A stretch of DNA of 64,000 nt. Origin: Gimesia chilikensis (GTDB lineage Bacteria; Planctomycetota; Planctomycetia; Planctomycetales; Planctomycetaceae). The stretch lies in the NCBI RefSeq assembly GCF_008329715.1, contig NZ_VTSR01000007.1, forward strand, positions 558,001 to 622,000, in the 5' to 3' direction. The notes beneath the pieces were generated by a model. That model was not told where the DNA came from. It saw nothing but the letters and a program-made list of their open reading frames with translations, and ran no database searches. The translations under genes and the position numbers were made by a program. Below are positions 26,023 to 37,099 of the stretch, piece by piece. The stretch's first letter is position 1. Every line of letters begins with the position of its first letter.

Positions 26023-26613
26023 ATCCATGCAGAACGACTTCAGATCTGGCCCCCGCAACTCCGGGGAGAGATGCGCTGCCGATTGTTCAGCTGCGCAGTC
26101 TGCTGGCATTCTGGTATGATCGTGCTTTGTGAGATTCATAAGGTGACCTCTCTGTTTCGAGAGAGTACCTGGATTCTCGCAGGCGGAGCACCGGCAGTGT
26201 TCTGGGATATCATGCTCAGGGGCGCGGGGGAGTCAAGTGTGATGCAGGGATGAAATCTTCCGAATATGCAGTGAAAGGGATGTGAGTATGCGACGAAATG
26301 CGTTGAGTGTGCTGCGAAATGATTTGAAATCTTACGAGACAGAGGGAACCGATGTCGGTTGTTCCAGTGAAAATCGGGAAAATTCGACGCGGATTCAGGT
26401 GAACCTGGCGCGTCTGTGGTCGCTGTTCCAGTGCACGCATCACCCGCCTCGCGCGCGAAGCACAATTTCACAAGATATGATTCCGCCAGGTGCGGATCAA
26501 GTTCGGTTTGTGCAGTGAAAACAGGTGAAGACCAGTGCTGATAATAATGAAGTCGGATCTGGTCAGGAGTGGAGCCGGAATGAGGAACAGAAAATGCGGC
26601 AGCGGAGCGCAAC
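26023..26613. other. Intergenic region, no gene seen
   Basis: About 590 bp between two terminators that face each other. Open frames exist on both strands but have low protein character (many Arg, His, Pro and Ser) and no ribosome-binding sites. Confidence 0.5.
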
Positions 26614-26650
26614 AAAAAACGCTGAACCGGCGAAAGCGATTCAGCGTTTT
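26614..26650 (-). terminator. Intrinsic terminator of the tRNA-Ser gene
   Basis: On the minus strand AACGCTGAA pairs with TTCAGCGTT (9 bp) and is followed by a run of T. It starts 18 nt past the tRNA 3' end. Confidence 0.8.
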
Positions 26651-26667
26651 AAAGTTCAGATTGAAAG

Positions 26668-26752
<85 letters not shown>

Positions 26753-27044
26753 AGAAGCCCGAAATAGCTGTAAGGCATGGGCTTCGGTCGAAGTATATAT
26801 TGTGTAAGTCTGCTTGTAAAGTCACATTTATCGCCCTGAGACGGGATGCAGGCGGGATGAGGAACATTGATTCCTGCTGTAACGGTTTTTTCAATTCTGT
26901 TTTGGTGATCCTGAGGTGAAAACCCTGTTTTCAAGCTGTTCTGACTCTCTGTTCCGACTAAAACGGGCTATGATCTTCCGAGAAATTCAGTACGCTGGAG
27001 CGTGTTTTACCCAAGACCATCTACAGAAAATAAGGATTGCTACC

Positions 27045-27698
27045 ATGGCGGCACGCGGTAAAGTGCACCTGAATATGATCGTCACCAAAACGGGAGACGC
27101 GGGAGAAACGTATATCAACGATGGCTCGCGGGTGCCTAAGGCATCGAAGCGGATTCAGGCACTGGCGGTGGTGGAACAGATTGCTGTCAAACTGGGGTAT
27201 TTTATTTTCGCCTGCGACCAGGATGTGCTGCACCTTCCATTGGCGGAAGATGTGACCTGTCAGCTGAACCTGACCGAACTGGCACATTCATTTCAACAGG
27301 AGATGTATGATCTGGGTTCGGATTTGAGCACTCCGTTCAAGGAGGGCGAGACCGCAGGCCGCTTTCCATTGGAGAAGGTAGAAGAAATCACCGCGCTGAT
27401 CGGAGAACTGACGCCGATTCTGGAGCCGCTGGATTCGTTTATCCTGCCACAGGGGAGCCTGCGGGTGTTGATCTCACATGATATTCGCACAATGGTCCGT
27501 GAAGCGGAGCTCAAAGTCTGGGAAATCGAAGACCCCGTGAACCCGGCCGTGTGTCAGTACCTGAATCGACTCTCCGATTTCTGGTTTGTGTTCAGCCGGA
27601 TTCTACAATACGAAGAACAGCGGTCAGACGAGATCGAAATCAAGCTCTGGGAACCGAATCAGCAGCATCCGCGCGGCGTGACGATTCGCAAAGCGTGA
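27045..27698 (+). CDS. Divergent PduO-type cob(I)alamin adenosyltransferase
   Basis: 217 aa from the ATG at 27045 (AAGGA at 8 nt). The N-terminal ATP-binding motif is clear (TKTGDAGETYINDGSRVPK, residues 14-32). The second conserved block is altered: the usual RTVCRRAER is RTMVREAEL, and LPGG is LPQGS. The usual VDELN helix is VVEQIAV. Normal members transfer adenosyl from ATP to cob(I)alamin. Because key residues of the second block differ, activity is uncertain; the protein could be a relative with another role. Its stop codon directly abuts that of metH on the other strand. Confidence 0.75.
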   Translation: MAARGKVHLNMIVTKTGDAGETYINDGSRVPKASKRIQALAVVEQIAVKLGYFIFACDQDVLHLPLAEDVTCQLNLTELAHSFQQEMYDLGSDLSTPFKEGETAGRFPLEKVEEITALIGELTPILEPLDSFILPQGSLRVLISHDIRTMVREAELKVWEIEDPVNPAVCQYLNRLSDFWFVFSRILQYEEQRSDEIEIKLWEPNQQHPRGVTIRKA

Positions 27699-30600
27699 TC
27701 AGTTTCCGTTCTCATCCAGCAGGACGGGACGCAGCCAGCGGGAGAGTTCGTCGTGCGACATCTGCTTCCGTTCGGCCAGCGATTCCAGCTGGTCCCTGTC
27801 GATCTTGCCGACGTGGAAATAACGGGATTCCGGATAGGAGAGATACCAGCCCGAAACGGCGGCAGCCGGGGTCATCGCGAAGTGATCAGTGAGGCTCACG
27901 CCGATTTCAGGTGTGGCATTGAGCATCTTGAACAGCGTGTCCTTTTCAGTATGATCGGGACAGGCCGGATAGCCGGGAGCGGGACGGATTCCCGTGTACT
28001 GTTCCTTGATCAGAGCTTCATTGTCGAGCGTTTCTGAGGCAGCATAGCCCCAGAACTCCTTGCGGACCCTTTCGTGCAGATGCTCTGCAAACGCTTCTGC
28101 CAGACGGTCAGCGAGGGCCTTTACCATGATACTGTTGTAGTCATCGTGGTCTTCCTGATACTTCCGGGCGATTTCTTCGGCCCCGATACCGGCGGTGACG
28201 ACGAAGCCGCCGATATAGTCGATTTTCCCACTCTCTTTCGGAGCGACGAAGTCCGCGAGGGACATCAGCGGTGCTTCTTCCTGTCCCCGCTTACGGATCT
28301 GCTGGCGGATGTGATGCAGGCGGGCAACGGTGTGCTCGCGGTCGGTGTTATCGTAGACTTCGATGTCATCGCCGTTGACGCGGTTAGCGGGCCAGAAGCC
28401 GATAACGGCGCGCGCGGTGAGCAGTTTTTCGTCGATAATCTTCTGCAGCATCGCCTGTGCACTCTTGAACAGGTCGCGGGCGGCTTCGCCGATGATTTCG
28501 TCTTCCAGAATTCGCGGATACTTGCCGACCAGATCCCAGCTGATGAAGAAGGGAGTCCAGTCGATGTACTTCACCAGATCTTCCAGCGGGTAATTGTCGA
28601 GCACCTGAGTGCCTGTAAAGCCGGGAGTGGGTGGCGTGTAGTTAGCCCAGTCGATCTGCAGGCCCTGTTTAACGGCTTCCGCATAAGGGACTGGCGCACC
28701 CTGCGGTTTACGATTAGCGACCCGCTCGCGGACCTCAGCATACTCCTCTTTAATTCCTTTGACATACTTGGCGTGATGCTCATCCGAGAGCAGCGAACTG
28801 GCGACACCGACGGCCCGGGAAGCGTCGGGTACGTAGACGACCTGATTGCGTTTGTACTGCGGTTCAATCTTGACCGCGGTATGTGCCTTGGACGTGGTAG
28901 CACCGCCGATCAACAGGGGAAGATCCATCTCCAGCCGTTCCATTTCACAGGCCACGGTGACCATTTCGTCGAGAGACGGAGTAATCAGGCCCGACAGGCC
29001 GATGATGTCACACTCTTTTTCACGTGCGGTCTGCAGAATGGTTTCACAGGGGACCATCACGCCAAGATCGATAACTTCGAAGTTATTACACTGCAGGACG
29101 ACGCCGACGATATTCTTGCCGATATCGTGGACGTCCCCCTTCACGGTTGCCATCAGGATGCGACCGTTGGTCTTACTGGATTCCGTTTTTTCCTCTTCGA
29201 TGTAGGGCTGCAGATAGGCGACGGCCTGCTTCATCACGCGGGCCGATTTCACCACCTGCGGGAGAAACATCTTGCCTGCCCCGAAGAGATCGCCGACGAC
29301 ATTCATGCCGTCCATCAGCGGACCTTCGATGACATCCAGCGGACGGGGCAACTGCTGACGGGCTTCTTCGGAATCTTCGATGATATAAGTGGAGATCCCC
29401 TTCACCAGTGCGTGCGCAATGCGTTCGGTTACCGGCAGTTCGCGCCAGGTGAGGTCCTCAGTGGAGGTCCCACCAGTTTTGCCATCACCTCGGTATTTTT
29501 CGGCGATTTCCAGCAGGGCCTCGGTGGCGTTGGAATTCCGGTTCAGGATCACATCCTCAACCTTCTCCTTGAGCTCTGCGGGCAGGTCGTCGTAAACGGC
29601 CAGCTGGCTGGCATTCACGATCCCCATATTCATACCGACCTGAATGGCGTGATAGAGAAAGACCGAGTGAATGGCTTCACGAACCGGATTATTACCCCGG
29701 AAAGAGAATGAAACGTTGGAGACCCCCCCGGAAATACTCACATGAGGCAGGTTCTTATGGATCCAGTCGGTTGCTTCGATGAAGTCGACGGCGTAGTTGT
29801 TATGCTCGTCGATCCCGGTGGCGACGGCGAAGATATTCGGATCGAAAATGATATCCTGCGGTGCGAAATCGAGCTTGTCTAACAACAGTCGATACGATCG
29901 TTCGCAGATTTCAATCTTGCGTTGTTTGGTATCGGCTTGCCCGTCTTCGTCGAAAGCCATGATGACCACAGCAGCCCCGTAGCGCTGACAGAGGCGGGCC
30001 TTGTCCAGAAACTCTGCTTCCCCTTCTTTAAGGCTGATCGAGTTGACAATCGGTTTGCCCTGAATGCATTTCAGACCGGCTTCGATGACTTCCCACTTGG
30101 AAGAGTCGACCATGACGGGAACCCGGGCGATTTCCGGTTCGGTTGCGACCAGATTCAGGAATGAGGTCATCGCAGCCACGGCATCAAGCATGCCTTCGTC
30201 CATGTTGACATCCATGATGTCAGCACCGTTCTGGACCTGCTGCAGGGCGACTTCCAGAGCTGTATCGTAATCGGACTCCTTGATCAAACGCTTGAACCGG
30301 GCCGAACCGGTGACATTACAGCGTTCGCCCACATTCGTGAACAGACTCTCTTTGGTGATGTTCAACGGCTCCAGACCGGAAAGCCGGAGTGCGGGTTCGA
30401 TTTCGGGAATCTTGCGGGGGGACTTCCCTTCCATCGCCTGTGCAATGGCTTTGATGTGAGCGGGCGTCGTACCACAACAGCCACCGAGGATGTTCAGAAA
30501 GCCGCTGGTAGCGAATTCGTCGACGATGGCAGCCATTTCGGAGGCGCTCTGATCGTACTCACCGAATTCGTTCGGCAGTCCGGCATTGGGGTGCGCTGAA

Positions 30601-31415
30601 ACGTAAGTATCCGCGACGCGCGACAGCTCTTTCACGTACTGTCTGAGCTCCTGAGCTCCCAGAGCACAGTTCAGACCGATCGAGAACGGGCGGGCATGTG
30701 CCAGCGAGTTCCAGAAGGCTTCGGTCGTCTGCCCCGATAATGTCCGTCCCGAGGCATCCGTGATCGTCCCGGAGATCATGATGGGCAGTTCAATGTTTTC
30801 CCGCTCGAAGTACGTGTGAACTGCAAAGACGGCTGCTTTCGCATTCAGCGTATCAAAGATGGTCTCGATCAGGAGCAGATCGGTGCCCCCTTTGACCAGT
30901 CCGTCGATTGATTCAAGGTAGTTCTCGACCAGCTCATCGTAGGTGACATTGCGGGCACCCGGATCGTTCACATCGGGAGAAATCGAGCAGGTGCGGCTGG
31001 TGGGGCCCAGAATCCCCGCGACCCAGCGTGGTTTCTCCGGATTAGCGGCTGTGAATTCGTCAGCCACTTCGCGGGCCAGTTTCGCTGACTCAAAGTTGAG
31101 TTCGTAGACCAGCTCCTCCATCTCGTAGTCGCTCTGCGAGAGACGGGTTGCGTTAAATGTATTGGCCTCAATGATGTCCGCGCCGGCCTCAAGGTATTCA
31201 CGATGGATTTCGCGGATGATGTCCGGCTGAGTCAACGACAGGAGATCGTTGTTACCTGCGATATCCATGTGGTAATCAGCGAACCGTTTGCCCCGATAAT
31301 CGGCTTCCTTGAGCTTATGGTTCTGGATCATCGTCCCCATCGCCCCGTCCAGAATCAGAATTCGTTGCAGGACAGCGGCATAAAGGGCTTCGATACGAGC
31401 GGCACGGTCGGACAT
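27699..31415 (-). CDS. metH: Cobalamin-dependent methionine synthase
   Basis: 1238 aa, full length. The homocysteine domain has the zinc cysteines in [13 protein letters not shown] (near residue 311). The methyltetrahydrofolate domain starts at [16 protein letters not shown]. The cobalamin domain carries DVHDIGKN with the cobalt-ligand H763. The activation domain has [12 protein letters not shown]. It makes methionine from homocysteine and 5-methyl-THF. The 199-nt leader (31416-31614) was searched by eye for cobalamin, SAM and SAH riboswitch signatures and none was convincing. The gene faces the adenosyltransferase gene with no spacer. Confidence 0.97.
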   Translation of the reverse strand: MSDRAARIEALYAAVLQRILILDGAMGTMIQNHKLKEADYRGKRFADYHMDIAGNNDLLSLTQPDIIREIHREYLEAGADIIEANTFNATRLSQSDYEMEELVYELNFESAKLAREVADEFTAANPEKPRWVAGILGPTSRTCSISPDVNDPGARNVTYDELVENYLESIDGLVKGGTDLLLIETIFDTLNAKAAVFAVHTYFERENIELPIMISGTITDASGRTLSGQTTEAFWNSLAHARPFSIGLNCALGAQELRQYVKELSRVADTYVSAHPNAGLPNEFGEYDQSASEMAAIVDEFATSGFLNILGGCCGTTPAHIKAIAQAMEGKSPRKIPEIEPALRLSGLEPLNITKESLFTNVGERCNVTGSARFKRLIKESDYDTALEVALQQVQNGADIMDVNMDEGMLDAVAAMTSFLNLVATEPEIARVPVMVDSSKWEVIEAGLKCIQGKPIVNSISLKEGEAEFLDKARLCQRYGAAVVIMAFDEDGQADTKQRKIEICERSYRLLLDKLDFAPQDIIFDPNIFAVATGIDEHNNYAVDFIEATDWIHKNLPHVSISGGVSNVSFSFRGNNPVREAIHSVFLYHAIQVGMNMGIVNASQLAVYDDLPAELKEKVEDVILNRNSNATEALLEIAEKYRGDGKTGGTSTEDLTWRELPVTERIAHALVKGISTYIIEDSEEARQQLPRPLDVIEGPLMDGMNVVGDLFGAGKMFLPQVVKSARVMKQAVAYLQPYIEEEKTESSKTNGRILMATVKGDVHDIGKNIVGVVLQCNNFEVIDLGVMVPCETILQTAREKECDIIGLSGLITPSLDEMVTVACEMERLEMDLPLLIGGATTSKAHTAVKIEPQYKRNQVVYVPDASRAVGVASSLLSDEHHAKYVKGIKEEYAEVRERVANRKPQGAPVPYAEAVKQGLQIDWANYTPPTPGFTGTQVLDNYPLEDLVKYIDWTPFFISWDLVGKYPRILEDEIIGEAARDLFKSAQAMLQKIIDEKLLTARAVIGFWPANRVNGDDIEVYDNTDREHTVARLHHIRQQIRKRGQEEAPLMSLADFVAPKESGKIDYIGGFVVTAGIGAEEIARKYQEDHDDYNSIMVKALADRLAEAFAEHLHERVRKEFWGYAASETLDNEALIKEQYTGIRPAPGYPACPDHTEKDTLFKMLNATPEIGVSLTDHFAMTPAAAVSGWYLSYPESRYFHVGKIDRDQLESLAERKQMSHDELSRWLRPVLLDENGN

Positions 31416-31614
31416 ACTTCTAAAAACCTGTACTTTTCACTGATGTTGGGAATGCGACGTGAGAGATCACGGTTTCCGGCAGTATCCATCACCGGAATAC
31501 GCTGTAAATTACGACACCCCGCACCTCACTGACACAAAATCAGGGGTTCAGGGTGCGCAATAACAGCCGGCATTCTAACAGATCAGTACAAAAGAAATAC
31601 AGCAGGCCCGCGGC

Positions 31615-34600
31615 TTATTTCGCGGTCCCTTTTAAATCTTTTGTCGGCTCGGCGCCAATCGTGCCTCTCAACTCTTCCAGGTAAGCAGGGGAACTGACGT
31701 GAGCCAGTTGCTCCTCGACCCATTTACGCCGTTCAGGGATCTGCAAACGCACAAGTTCCCGGTCGTAACCAGGTTGTACGCTGAACTGATCCAGGTATTC
31801 CAAGTGCCGTTTGAGCAAGTCAGATTCCCGCTCCTGGCGTGCGGCCAGTCGCTCCTGGTACCAGTCGCTCTGCAGCAGGTTCTCCCGGGTAAACAGATCA
31901 CGGACTTCCTTATCATGGATGGTATGACCCTGCCAGTTGCCGTGTGCCATGATCGACAGAATCGCCTGTAGCGGAGGACAGGCCTCTTCATAGCCACCAT
32001 CTTCGAAGTACTGTAGAGCCACACGCTGCTGTGCTTCAGCGATATGCTGGATACCATCGACGAAGGATTCCAGGTCCTGCTTTTCAGGTTTGAGAATCGT
32101 TTCATCAAATACGGAGGCAGGGTTATCAAAGACACGACCAAAGAAGCGAAGCAGGAACTTGTATGTGATGCGATATCCAAGCCGGCTGGCAGGAATCTGC
32201 ACACCTTCATGCTCAAAGTCTTTGATCGGTTCCAGCAGTCCTTCCCGAATGAGGAATTCAGGCGAACGTTCTTCTGGTGACATGCGGCACCAGATTTCCG
32301 GAATCAGCAGACTGATGTCATGATCGACCCGCACATTGGGACCGATGTGACCTGCTGCCGTAGAGAAGCCTGAATAGCCTGTCAGAATATAACCCACCAG
32401 GGCGCTGTTGAGGTCTGCGGAAGGACGCAGTGCGTTGAACGGCCCCTTGGTCAATGCCCCTTCACTACCGGCCCCGGTTGTGGAGGGACTCTTTCCGGTC
32501 AGAGAGCAGACAAAGTCCATGAACAGCTCAGGGAGTTCCTGATAATGAATGGGCGAATAAACGGCCAGACTGCGGATGCCCTTCTCTTTTTCCGGAGGAT
32601 TATTCCGGCGACCGACCATGACGGCATTCACCGGGTTGTGTACCGGTTGATCTGCCGGGATCGCCCGGAAGAGGCGTGTCGCCATTTTAGCCACATAGGT
32701 ATTGAACGGCTTGACCAGGTCGGGACGGGTCTGCAGATACCGTGGGTTTTTGGTCGGCTTACCATCGATCTGTCGTGGGTTGGCCGAACAGACAACGTAA
32801 CTGCTGTTAGATTCTTCCGCAGATCGCAACATGTCCTGCATGGGTGGGCTGAACGCGTCGAAATCGACGACGTACTTGCTCATCTCACGAACCTGGTCGA
32901 TGCTCAGCGGTTCGAAGTTGGAGATGAAATTCCCCGGCTTGCTGAGATCCAGTTCGGTCTGTTTATCGAGACCACGCACAATCGCATCGTCGGGCCGCTG
33001 GAACAGACGGTATTCACTGTTGATCACAAACTTGCAGCTCTCGCTGGTCTCCCCTTCCGCCAGGTAAGGCAGATCGCGGGACGGCACGATGACTGACGCA
33101 CTGATATCGTCTTCCGTCTGAATCTTCAGCGAAGCGATAAAGTCCTGGCGTACCTTGAATGTCCGCCAGCCTGTCAGCGAAAACAGGCCTACTCGCAGAT
33201 AGGTTCCGACCAGTTTCCGCTCACGGTATTTCAGTTCATGGCCGTGAGTGCCGTTAACAATATCCACGCCAAAGTGACTATCCCAGTCTTCGCCCCAACT
33301 GGGCCAGTAAATTCGCTTGATGATGAAGACCAGGGCCAGAATATGATCAGGAATCGAATTCAGCCACTCGTTGAACTCGGGAGTATAAGCCGGGGAAGGA
33401 GTGAGCAGTTTGATCACACTTCCCAGCGAGCGATGCAGATCAAGCACGCCTCGGCTCGGTTTCAGATCAGGGTGTCCTTCCGGCAGTGGCTCAAGCCAGC
33501 GATCGGAATAATCCTTCTCGATGATTTCGCGAACGGCTTCCATGTCTTTCTCATAATTGGAGACAAACACGGGGCCATAGAGCATGTAGTCCTGAATCGA
33601 TTTACTGATTTCACTTTTACCGCCACCGGACACCGTACACGGTTTGTGGCAGAAAATCCCCTCCCCGGTGGTACCCACGATTCTCCAGGAAGGAGCAGCG
33701 GGGTGTTTCTCCATCCGTAGATGGTAGCCGGAGGGCGCCATATAGACCTGACCGGGTAACAGCGGAATGGAATGCTCTTTGCCCCCCCGGGTCCAGCGAA
33801 TGCACTGTTCCGGCAGGCTGGCGTAGGCATCTTCCGGGATGTAAACCAGTTCCGGATAGACACTGTCAATGCCGTATCCCTCAGGCTGTCCTTCGATATG
33901 ATCGCCGTAATCCTGGATCACATCGTCAAAGGTGCGTCCATTGTAGCGTACGCTGTTAACCTGGAAGCCTTCACCCAGGTTGTAGCTGGGATACGCCATG
34001 GTTCCGCCCGCGTGTTCTTCCTCAGCGTTACCGAACAGATTGGCCGAGTAGCTGATCTGCGTTTTGACCTCTTTCTTGCAGTAACCAAAATAGTTATCTG
34101 CAATCAGAGTTACGATCACACCCTCTTCGGTACGGCAAGTCAGTTTAAACGCCATGCCGTCGTTGTAGAATTCGTCTTCGGTTTTCCAGCACATACTGTC
34201 GCGCTGCTGACGCTCAGTGGCATCATCCCAGTGAGGCAAACCGAGTTCTTTCTTGGTGAGTGTAATCAAATGCGGCGCGAGAATCACAGCACCGGTATGT
34301 CCCGTCCAGTGCATCACATCCAGTCCCGAGTCATTCATGGGAACGAACGGGTCGCCGGCGTTTCCGAAGATTGACTCCACGAAATCCAGATTGCTGACCA
34401 GTGTCCCGGGAGCAAAGAACCGGACCTCCATCCGTTTTTCAGGTGTGACACCTTTAACTTCAGGGCAGACAATCGGACGCAGCAGCAGCGAGGCCCAGCC
34501 CGAAGCCGGCTCTGCCTGATCGGAAGTAAACGGGAACAGTTTCAGGTCATCCGGGGGATTCATGGCATGCTGGAACATTTTGACGAATGTTTCCCGCGGA

Positions 34601-35166
34601 ACGGAGCGTTTATCACCGGGGACCGGTAAGCCCCCTTCGGTCACATGAAACGTTCCGACCGTTGTGCGGCGGTCATGCTTGGGATTATGCAGTACGCCGT
34701 TCTTGACCCGGTAAGACTGAACCAGATCGCTATGGTATTCATCGCCTTCAATGGGAAGCGACAATTCCCGCGCGAGACCGAAACGATCCAGAATCAGAGT
34801 ACGGGCAGGCAGTTTCAGATCTGCCCCTTCCGGTACATCGCTGAAATGTGACTGTAGAAAGTTCTCTATGCGCTGATCGACCGGGCAGCGGTGATTGACC
34901 AGCAGGCGATTTTTCTGTCGATGATTTTCCAGCAGTCCCTGCGCAATATCTGCAAAGTTGCGATCCGCGTCTGTCAGAGCAGCTGGATATCCGTTGGCGA
35001 TGAGTTGCAGATTCAGATAGCGGAGAATTTCATCGCGGTCCTCATTGCAGGTGGCGTTGCCCTCGTGATCGAGGCCCAATGCCTGCCGAAACTGTTCGCT
35101 GGAATCTTGCGTACCGACTTTGAGAGACCTGGGTGGTTTATCCCAGGATACATCGCTATTTAACAT
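31615..35166 (-). CDS. Probable PPi-type phosphoenolpyruvate carboxykinase
   Basis: 1183 aa, close to the size of the unusual PPi-dependent PEPCKs (about 1100-1200 aa) and about twice that of ATP- or GTP-PEPCK. Two glycine-rich loops are visible: [14 protein letters not shown] near residues 509-522 and [19 protein letters not shown] near 888-906. Other conserved-looking blocks are [20 protein letters not shown] and [19 protein letters not shown]. The PPi enzyme converts oxaloacetate + PPi to PEP + CO2 + Pi. The assignment rests on recalled family features and length. A long unknown planctomycete protein is the alternative. It is a single gene with its own leader. Confidence 0.6.
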   Translation of the reverse strand: MLNSDVSWDKPPRSLKVGTQDSSEQFRQALGLDHEGNATCNEDRDEILRYLNLQLIANGYPAALTDADRNFADIAQGLLENHRQKNRLLVNHRCPVDQRIENFLQSHFSDVPEGADLKLPARTLILDRFGLARELSLPIEGDEYHSDLVQSYRVKNGVLHNPKHDRRTTVGTFHVTEGGLPVPGDKRSVPRETFVKMFQHAMNPPDDLKLFPFTSDQAEPASGWASLLLRPIVCPEVKGVTPEKRMEVRFFAPGTLVSNLDFVESIFGNAGDPFVPMNDSGLDVMHWTGHTGAVILAPHLITLTKKELGLPHWDDATERQQRDSMCWKTEDEFYNDGMAFKLTCRTEEGVIVTLIADNYFGYCKKEVKTQISYSANLFGNAEEEHAGGTMAYPSYNLGEGFQVNSVRYNGRTFDDVIQDYGDHIEGQPEGYGIDSVYPELVYIPEDAYASLPEQCIRWTRGGKEHSIPLLPGQVYMAPSGYHLRMEKHPAAPSWRIVGTTGEGIFCHKPCTVSGGGKSEISKSIQDYMLYGPVFVSNYEKDMEAVREIIEKDYSDRWLEPLPEGHPDLKPSRGVLDLHRSLGSVIKLLTPSPAYTPEFNEWLNSIPDHILALVFIIKRIYWPSWGEDWDSHFGVDIVNGTHGHELKYRERKLVGTYLRVGLFSLTGWRTFKVRQDFIASLKIQTEDDISASVIVPSRDLPYLAEGETSESCKFVINSEYRLFQRPDDAIVRGLDKQTELDLSKPGNFISNFEPLSIDQVREMSKYVVDFDAFSPPMQDMLRSAEESNSSYVVCSANPRQIDGKPTKNPRYLQTRPDLVKPFNTYVAKMATRLFRAIPADQPVHNPVNAVMVGRRNNPPEKEKGIRSLAVYSPIHYQELPELFMDFVCSLTGKSPSTTGAGSEGALTKGPFNALRPSADLNSALVGYILTGYSGFSTAAGHIGPNVRVDHDISLLIPEIWCRMSPEERSPEFLIREGLLEPIKDFEHEGVQIPASRLGYRITYKFLLRFFGRVFDNPASVFDETILKPEKQDLESFVDGIQHIAEAQQRVALQYFEDGGYEEACPPLQAILSIMAHGNWQGHTIHDKEVRDLFTRENLLQSDWYQERLAARQERESDLLKRHLEYLDQFSVQPGYDRELVRLQIPERRKWVEEQLAHVSSPAYLEELRGTIGAEPTKDLKGTAK

Positions 35167-35408
35167 ATTGAATTTACTTCTGGTAAAATGAAGAAATGTC
35201 GAAAAATCGCTGATCTTCTTCTGAGCGCACTGAGGGCGGGTGATAATTGATTTGGGCGCGAGATCATGAACCTCAGTCAGAGGTCCAGTATATTCTAATT
35301 TACCGAAAGGTCAACGGTTCAGATTCACAGTGCTTATGAGCTGGAGAGATCACCAGGATTCGCTAAGTGACTTAAAATAGAATACTTAGATGTCCTGTTA
35401 GAACCAGA

Positions 35409-35436
35409 GCCAAGGGGGAAACAGGCCGCCCTTGGC
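35409..35436 (-). terminator. Terminator-like hairpin after the DUF1501 gene
   Basis: GCCAAGGG / CCCTTGGC, 8 bp with a 12-nt loop, 27 nt past the stop at 35464. On the minus strand the following sequence is TCTGGTTCT, a weak U-tract. Confidence 0.5.
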
Positions 35437-35463
35437 GTATGTAGAACTCAGTCCCGTCTGTGA

Positions 35464-36828
35464 TCAATACAGTTCCGGAATCGGAAATCGATTGTCGTCA
35501 ACCAGATAACGGGGGCGTCCCGAGAGATCGGTAATTTGGGCCGTCGCCAGATCAACGCCCATATTCCGATAGAGGGTCGCAAAGATCTCCTGAACTTGCA
35601 CCGGACGGTCTGCGGGAACACCTCCCACCCGATCGGTTTGCCCGATGATCCGGCCTCCCTGAATCCCCCCTCCTGCCATGAGGACCGACTGTGTCCCGGG
35701 CCAGTGGTCGCGGCCCCCTTTGGCATTGATACGAGGAGTCCGCCCGAATTCTCCCCAGACGATGACCGTTGTCTGTTCCAGCAAACCACGTTCATCCAGG
35801 TCCTGCAGGAAGACCGCCAGTGACTGATCGAACAGCGGCAGGTATTTCTTTGACAGATATTCAATAGAACCTTCTCGGTTGGCGTGCCAGTCCCAGGCGC
35901 CAAAAGCGACGGTCACGCAGCGGACACCGGCTTCGACCAGTCGACGCGCCAGTAACAGATGCTGTGGACTCTGTGGTGCACCACCAAAGCTGGGATTGGT
36001 TTTCTGCAGGGCACCGTAACGCTCGCGGACTGACTGTGGTTCCCGCTCCAGGTCCATGGCTTCGGCAAAGCGACCGGAGGTCAACATTTCAAAAGCCTGA
36101 TCCTGAAAGTTATCCAGGCCTTCACCGTCGATCTGCTGCTGACTGCGCTTCACAGACTGCAACAGTGATTTACGCTGGTTCAACCGTGTCAGGTCGATGC
36201 CATGCAGCACAAGGTCTGATTTCACTTCCCCTTCCAGCGTAAACGGAATGTGTTTGAACCCGGTGAAACCAGGCCAGGAAGGATTCCCCTGCAGATGACT
36301 CCCGTTATTGTTATACGGTCCATAACTCATTTTCGGAGCCGCATCGACATAGGGAATCATCCCGTTTGCGCCGGGGCCCAGCAGTTGAGAGATCACCGAA
36401 CCAAAGGCGGGCCAGCCGCCTGCAGGCTCACCATCTTCTGTTCTCCCCCCAGCACGACCGGTGTAGCACTGAAACGATTCATGCCGGTTTTCCATGCCAA
36501 CCAGAGTCCGGACCACAGAAAAACGATCAGCAATTGAGGACAGGCGAGGCAGGAGTTCGCAGAACTGAACTCCCGGTACATTGGTCTGGGTCGGTAGAAA
36601 GGAGCCCCTGATCTCGACAGGAGAATCGGGCTTGGGATCAAACGTTTCAAACTGGGTCGGCCCACCGGGGAGATAGATCATCACCACCGATTTCTGCCCC
36701 GGATTCAGTTTCAAGCCCGCACCGGCATTGATCCCCCGTCCCGAAACCCAGCCGGCAGAGAGACCCAGAGCGCTGGACTTCAGGAAAGTCCGTCGAGAAA
36801 CAGATTTGCTCATGCGGCCAGCACTCAT
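35464..36828 (-). CDS. DUF1501 protein, Tat-exported
   Basis: 454 aa. A Tat signal is present (SRRTFLKSSALGLSAG). The DUF1501 core shows VVMIYLPGGPTQFETFDPKP, VVRTLVGMENRHESFQCYTG, VTVAFGAWDWHANREG and VIVWGEFGRTPRINAKGG. The fold is related to alkaline phosphatase/sulfatase. DUF1501 proteins are greatly expanded in planctomycetes and usually follow a PSCyt-type (DUF1553/1549) cytochrome gene; that partner is absent here. Enzymatic role unknown. The first ATG (36828) has AGGAG at 7 nt and is kept. Confidence 0.9.
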   Translation of the reverse strand: MSAGRMSKSVSRRTFLKSSALGLSAGWVSGRGINAGAGLKLNPGQKSVVMIYLPGGPTQFETFDPKPDSPVEIRGSFLPTQTNVPGVQFCELLPRLSSIADRFSVVRTLVGMENRHESFQCYTGRAGGRTEDGEPAGGWPAFGSVISQLLGPGANGMIPYVDAAPKMSYGPYNNNGSHLQGNPSWPGFTGFKHIPFTLEGEVKSDLVLHGIDLTRLNQRKSLLQSVKRSQQQIDGEGLDNFQDQAFEMLTSGRFAEAMDLEREPQSVRERYGALQKTNPSFGGAPQSPQHLLLARRLVEAGVRCVTVAFGAWDWHANREGSIEYLSKKYLPLFDQSLAVFLQDLDERGLLEQTTVIVWGEFGRTPRINAKGGRDHWPGTQSVLMAGGGIQGGRIIGQTDRVGGVPADRPVQVQEIFATLYRNMGVDLATAQITDLSGRPRYLVDDNRFPIPELY

Positions 36829-37099
36829 AAAACCTCTCCTATGTGTTTTTCAAAAAGTACCAGACTCGCGCGCAATTCACAACCCCAGAACGGCTTAGGG
36901 ATGAATCAACTAACTGTATCAGGACGGGCCCAGAGGTGCGTCAAAGTGTCGCATCAGATCCTAATGTGAATTTCACGAAATTAATATGGTTTACCCGGGA
37001 GTGAGTTTTCATTTGTCTAGTGGAATCATAAAATTCAGGCAGCAGACAGGAGCAGTCTCACTCATTTCCGGGCCCTGTTAAATCTCAGGATTAGATTTA

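Noticed and set aside
26136-26615. 159-codon minus-strand frame after the tRNA terminator
   Set aside because: Low-complexity, His/Ser/Pro-rich, no start signal, and it overlaps competing frames on the other strand.
28074-29711. 545-codon open frame on the plus strand opposite metH
   Set aside because: It lies wholly inside metH, antisense, in a GC-rich gene where stops are rare. Its translation has no domain-like pattern and no ribosome-binding site.
31416-31614. Possible riboswitch in the metH leader
   Set aside because: I looked for cobalamin, SAM and SAH riboswitch cores. A GTGAGGTGCGGGG stretch on the minus strand is only loosely like an SAH motif and the rest does not fit.
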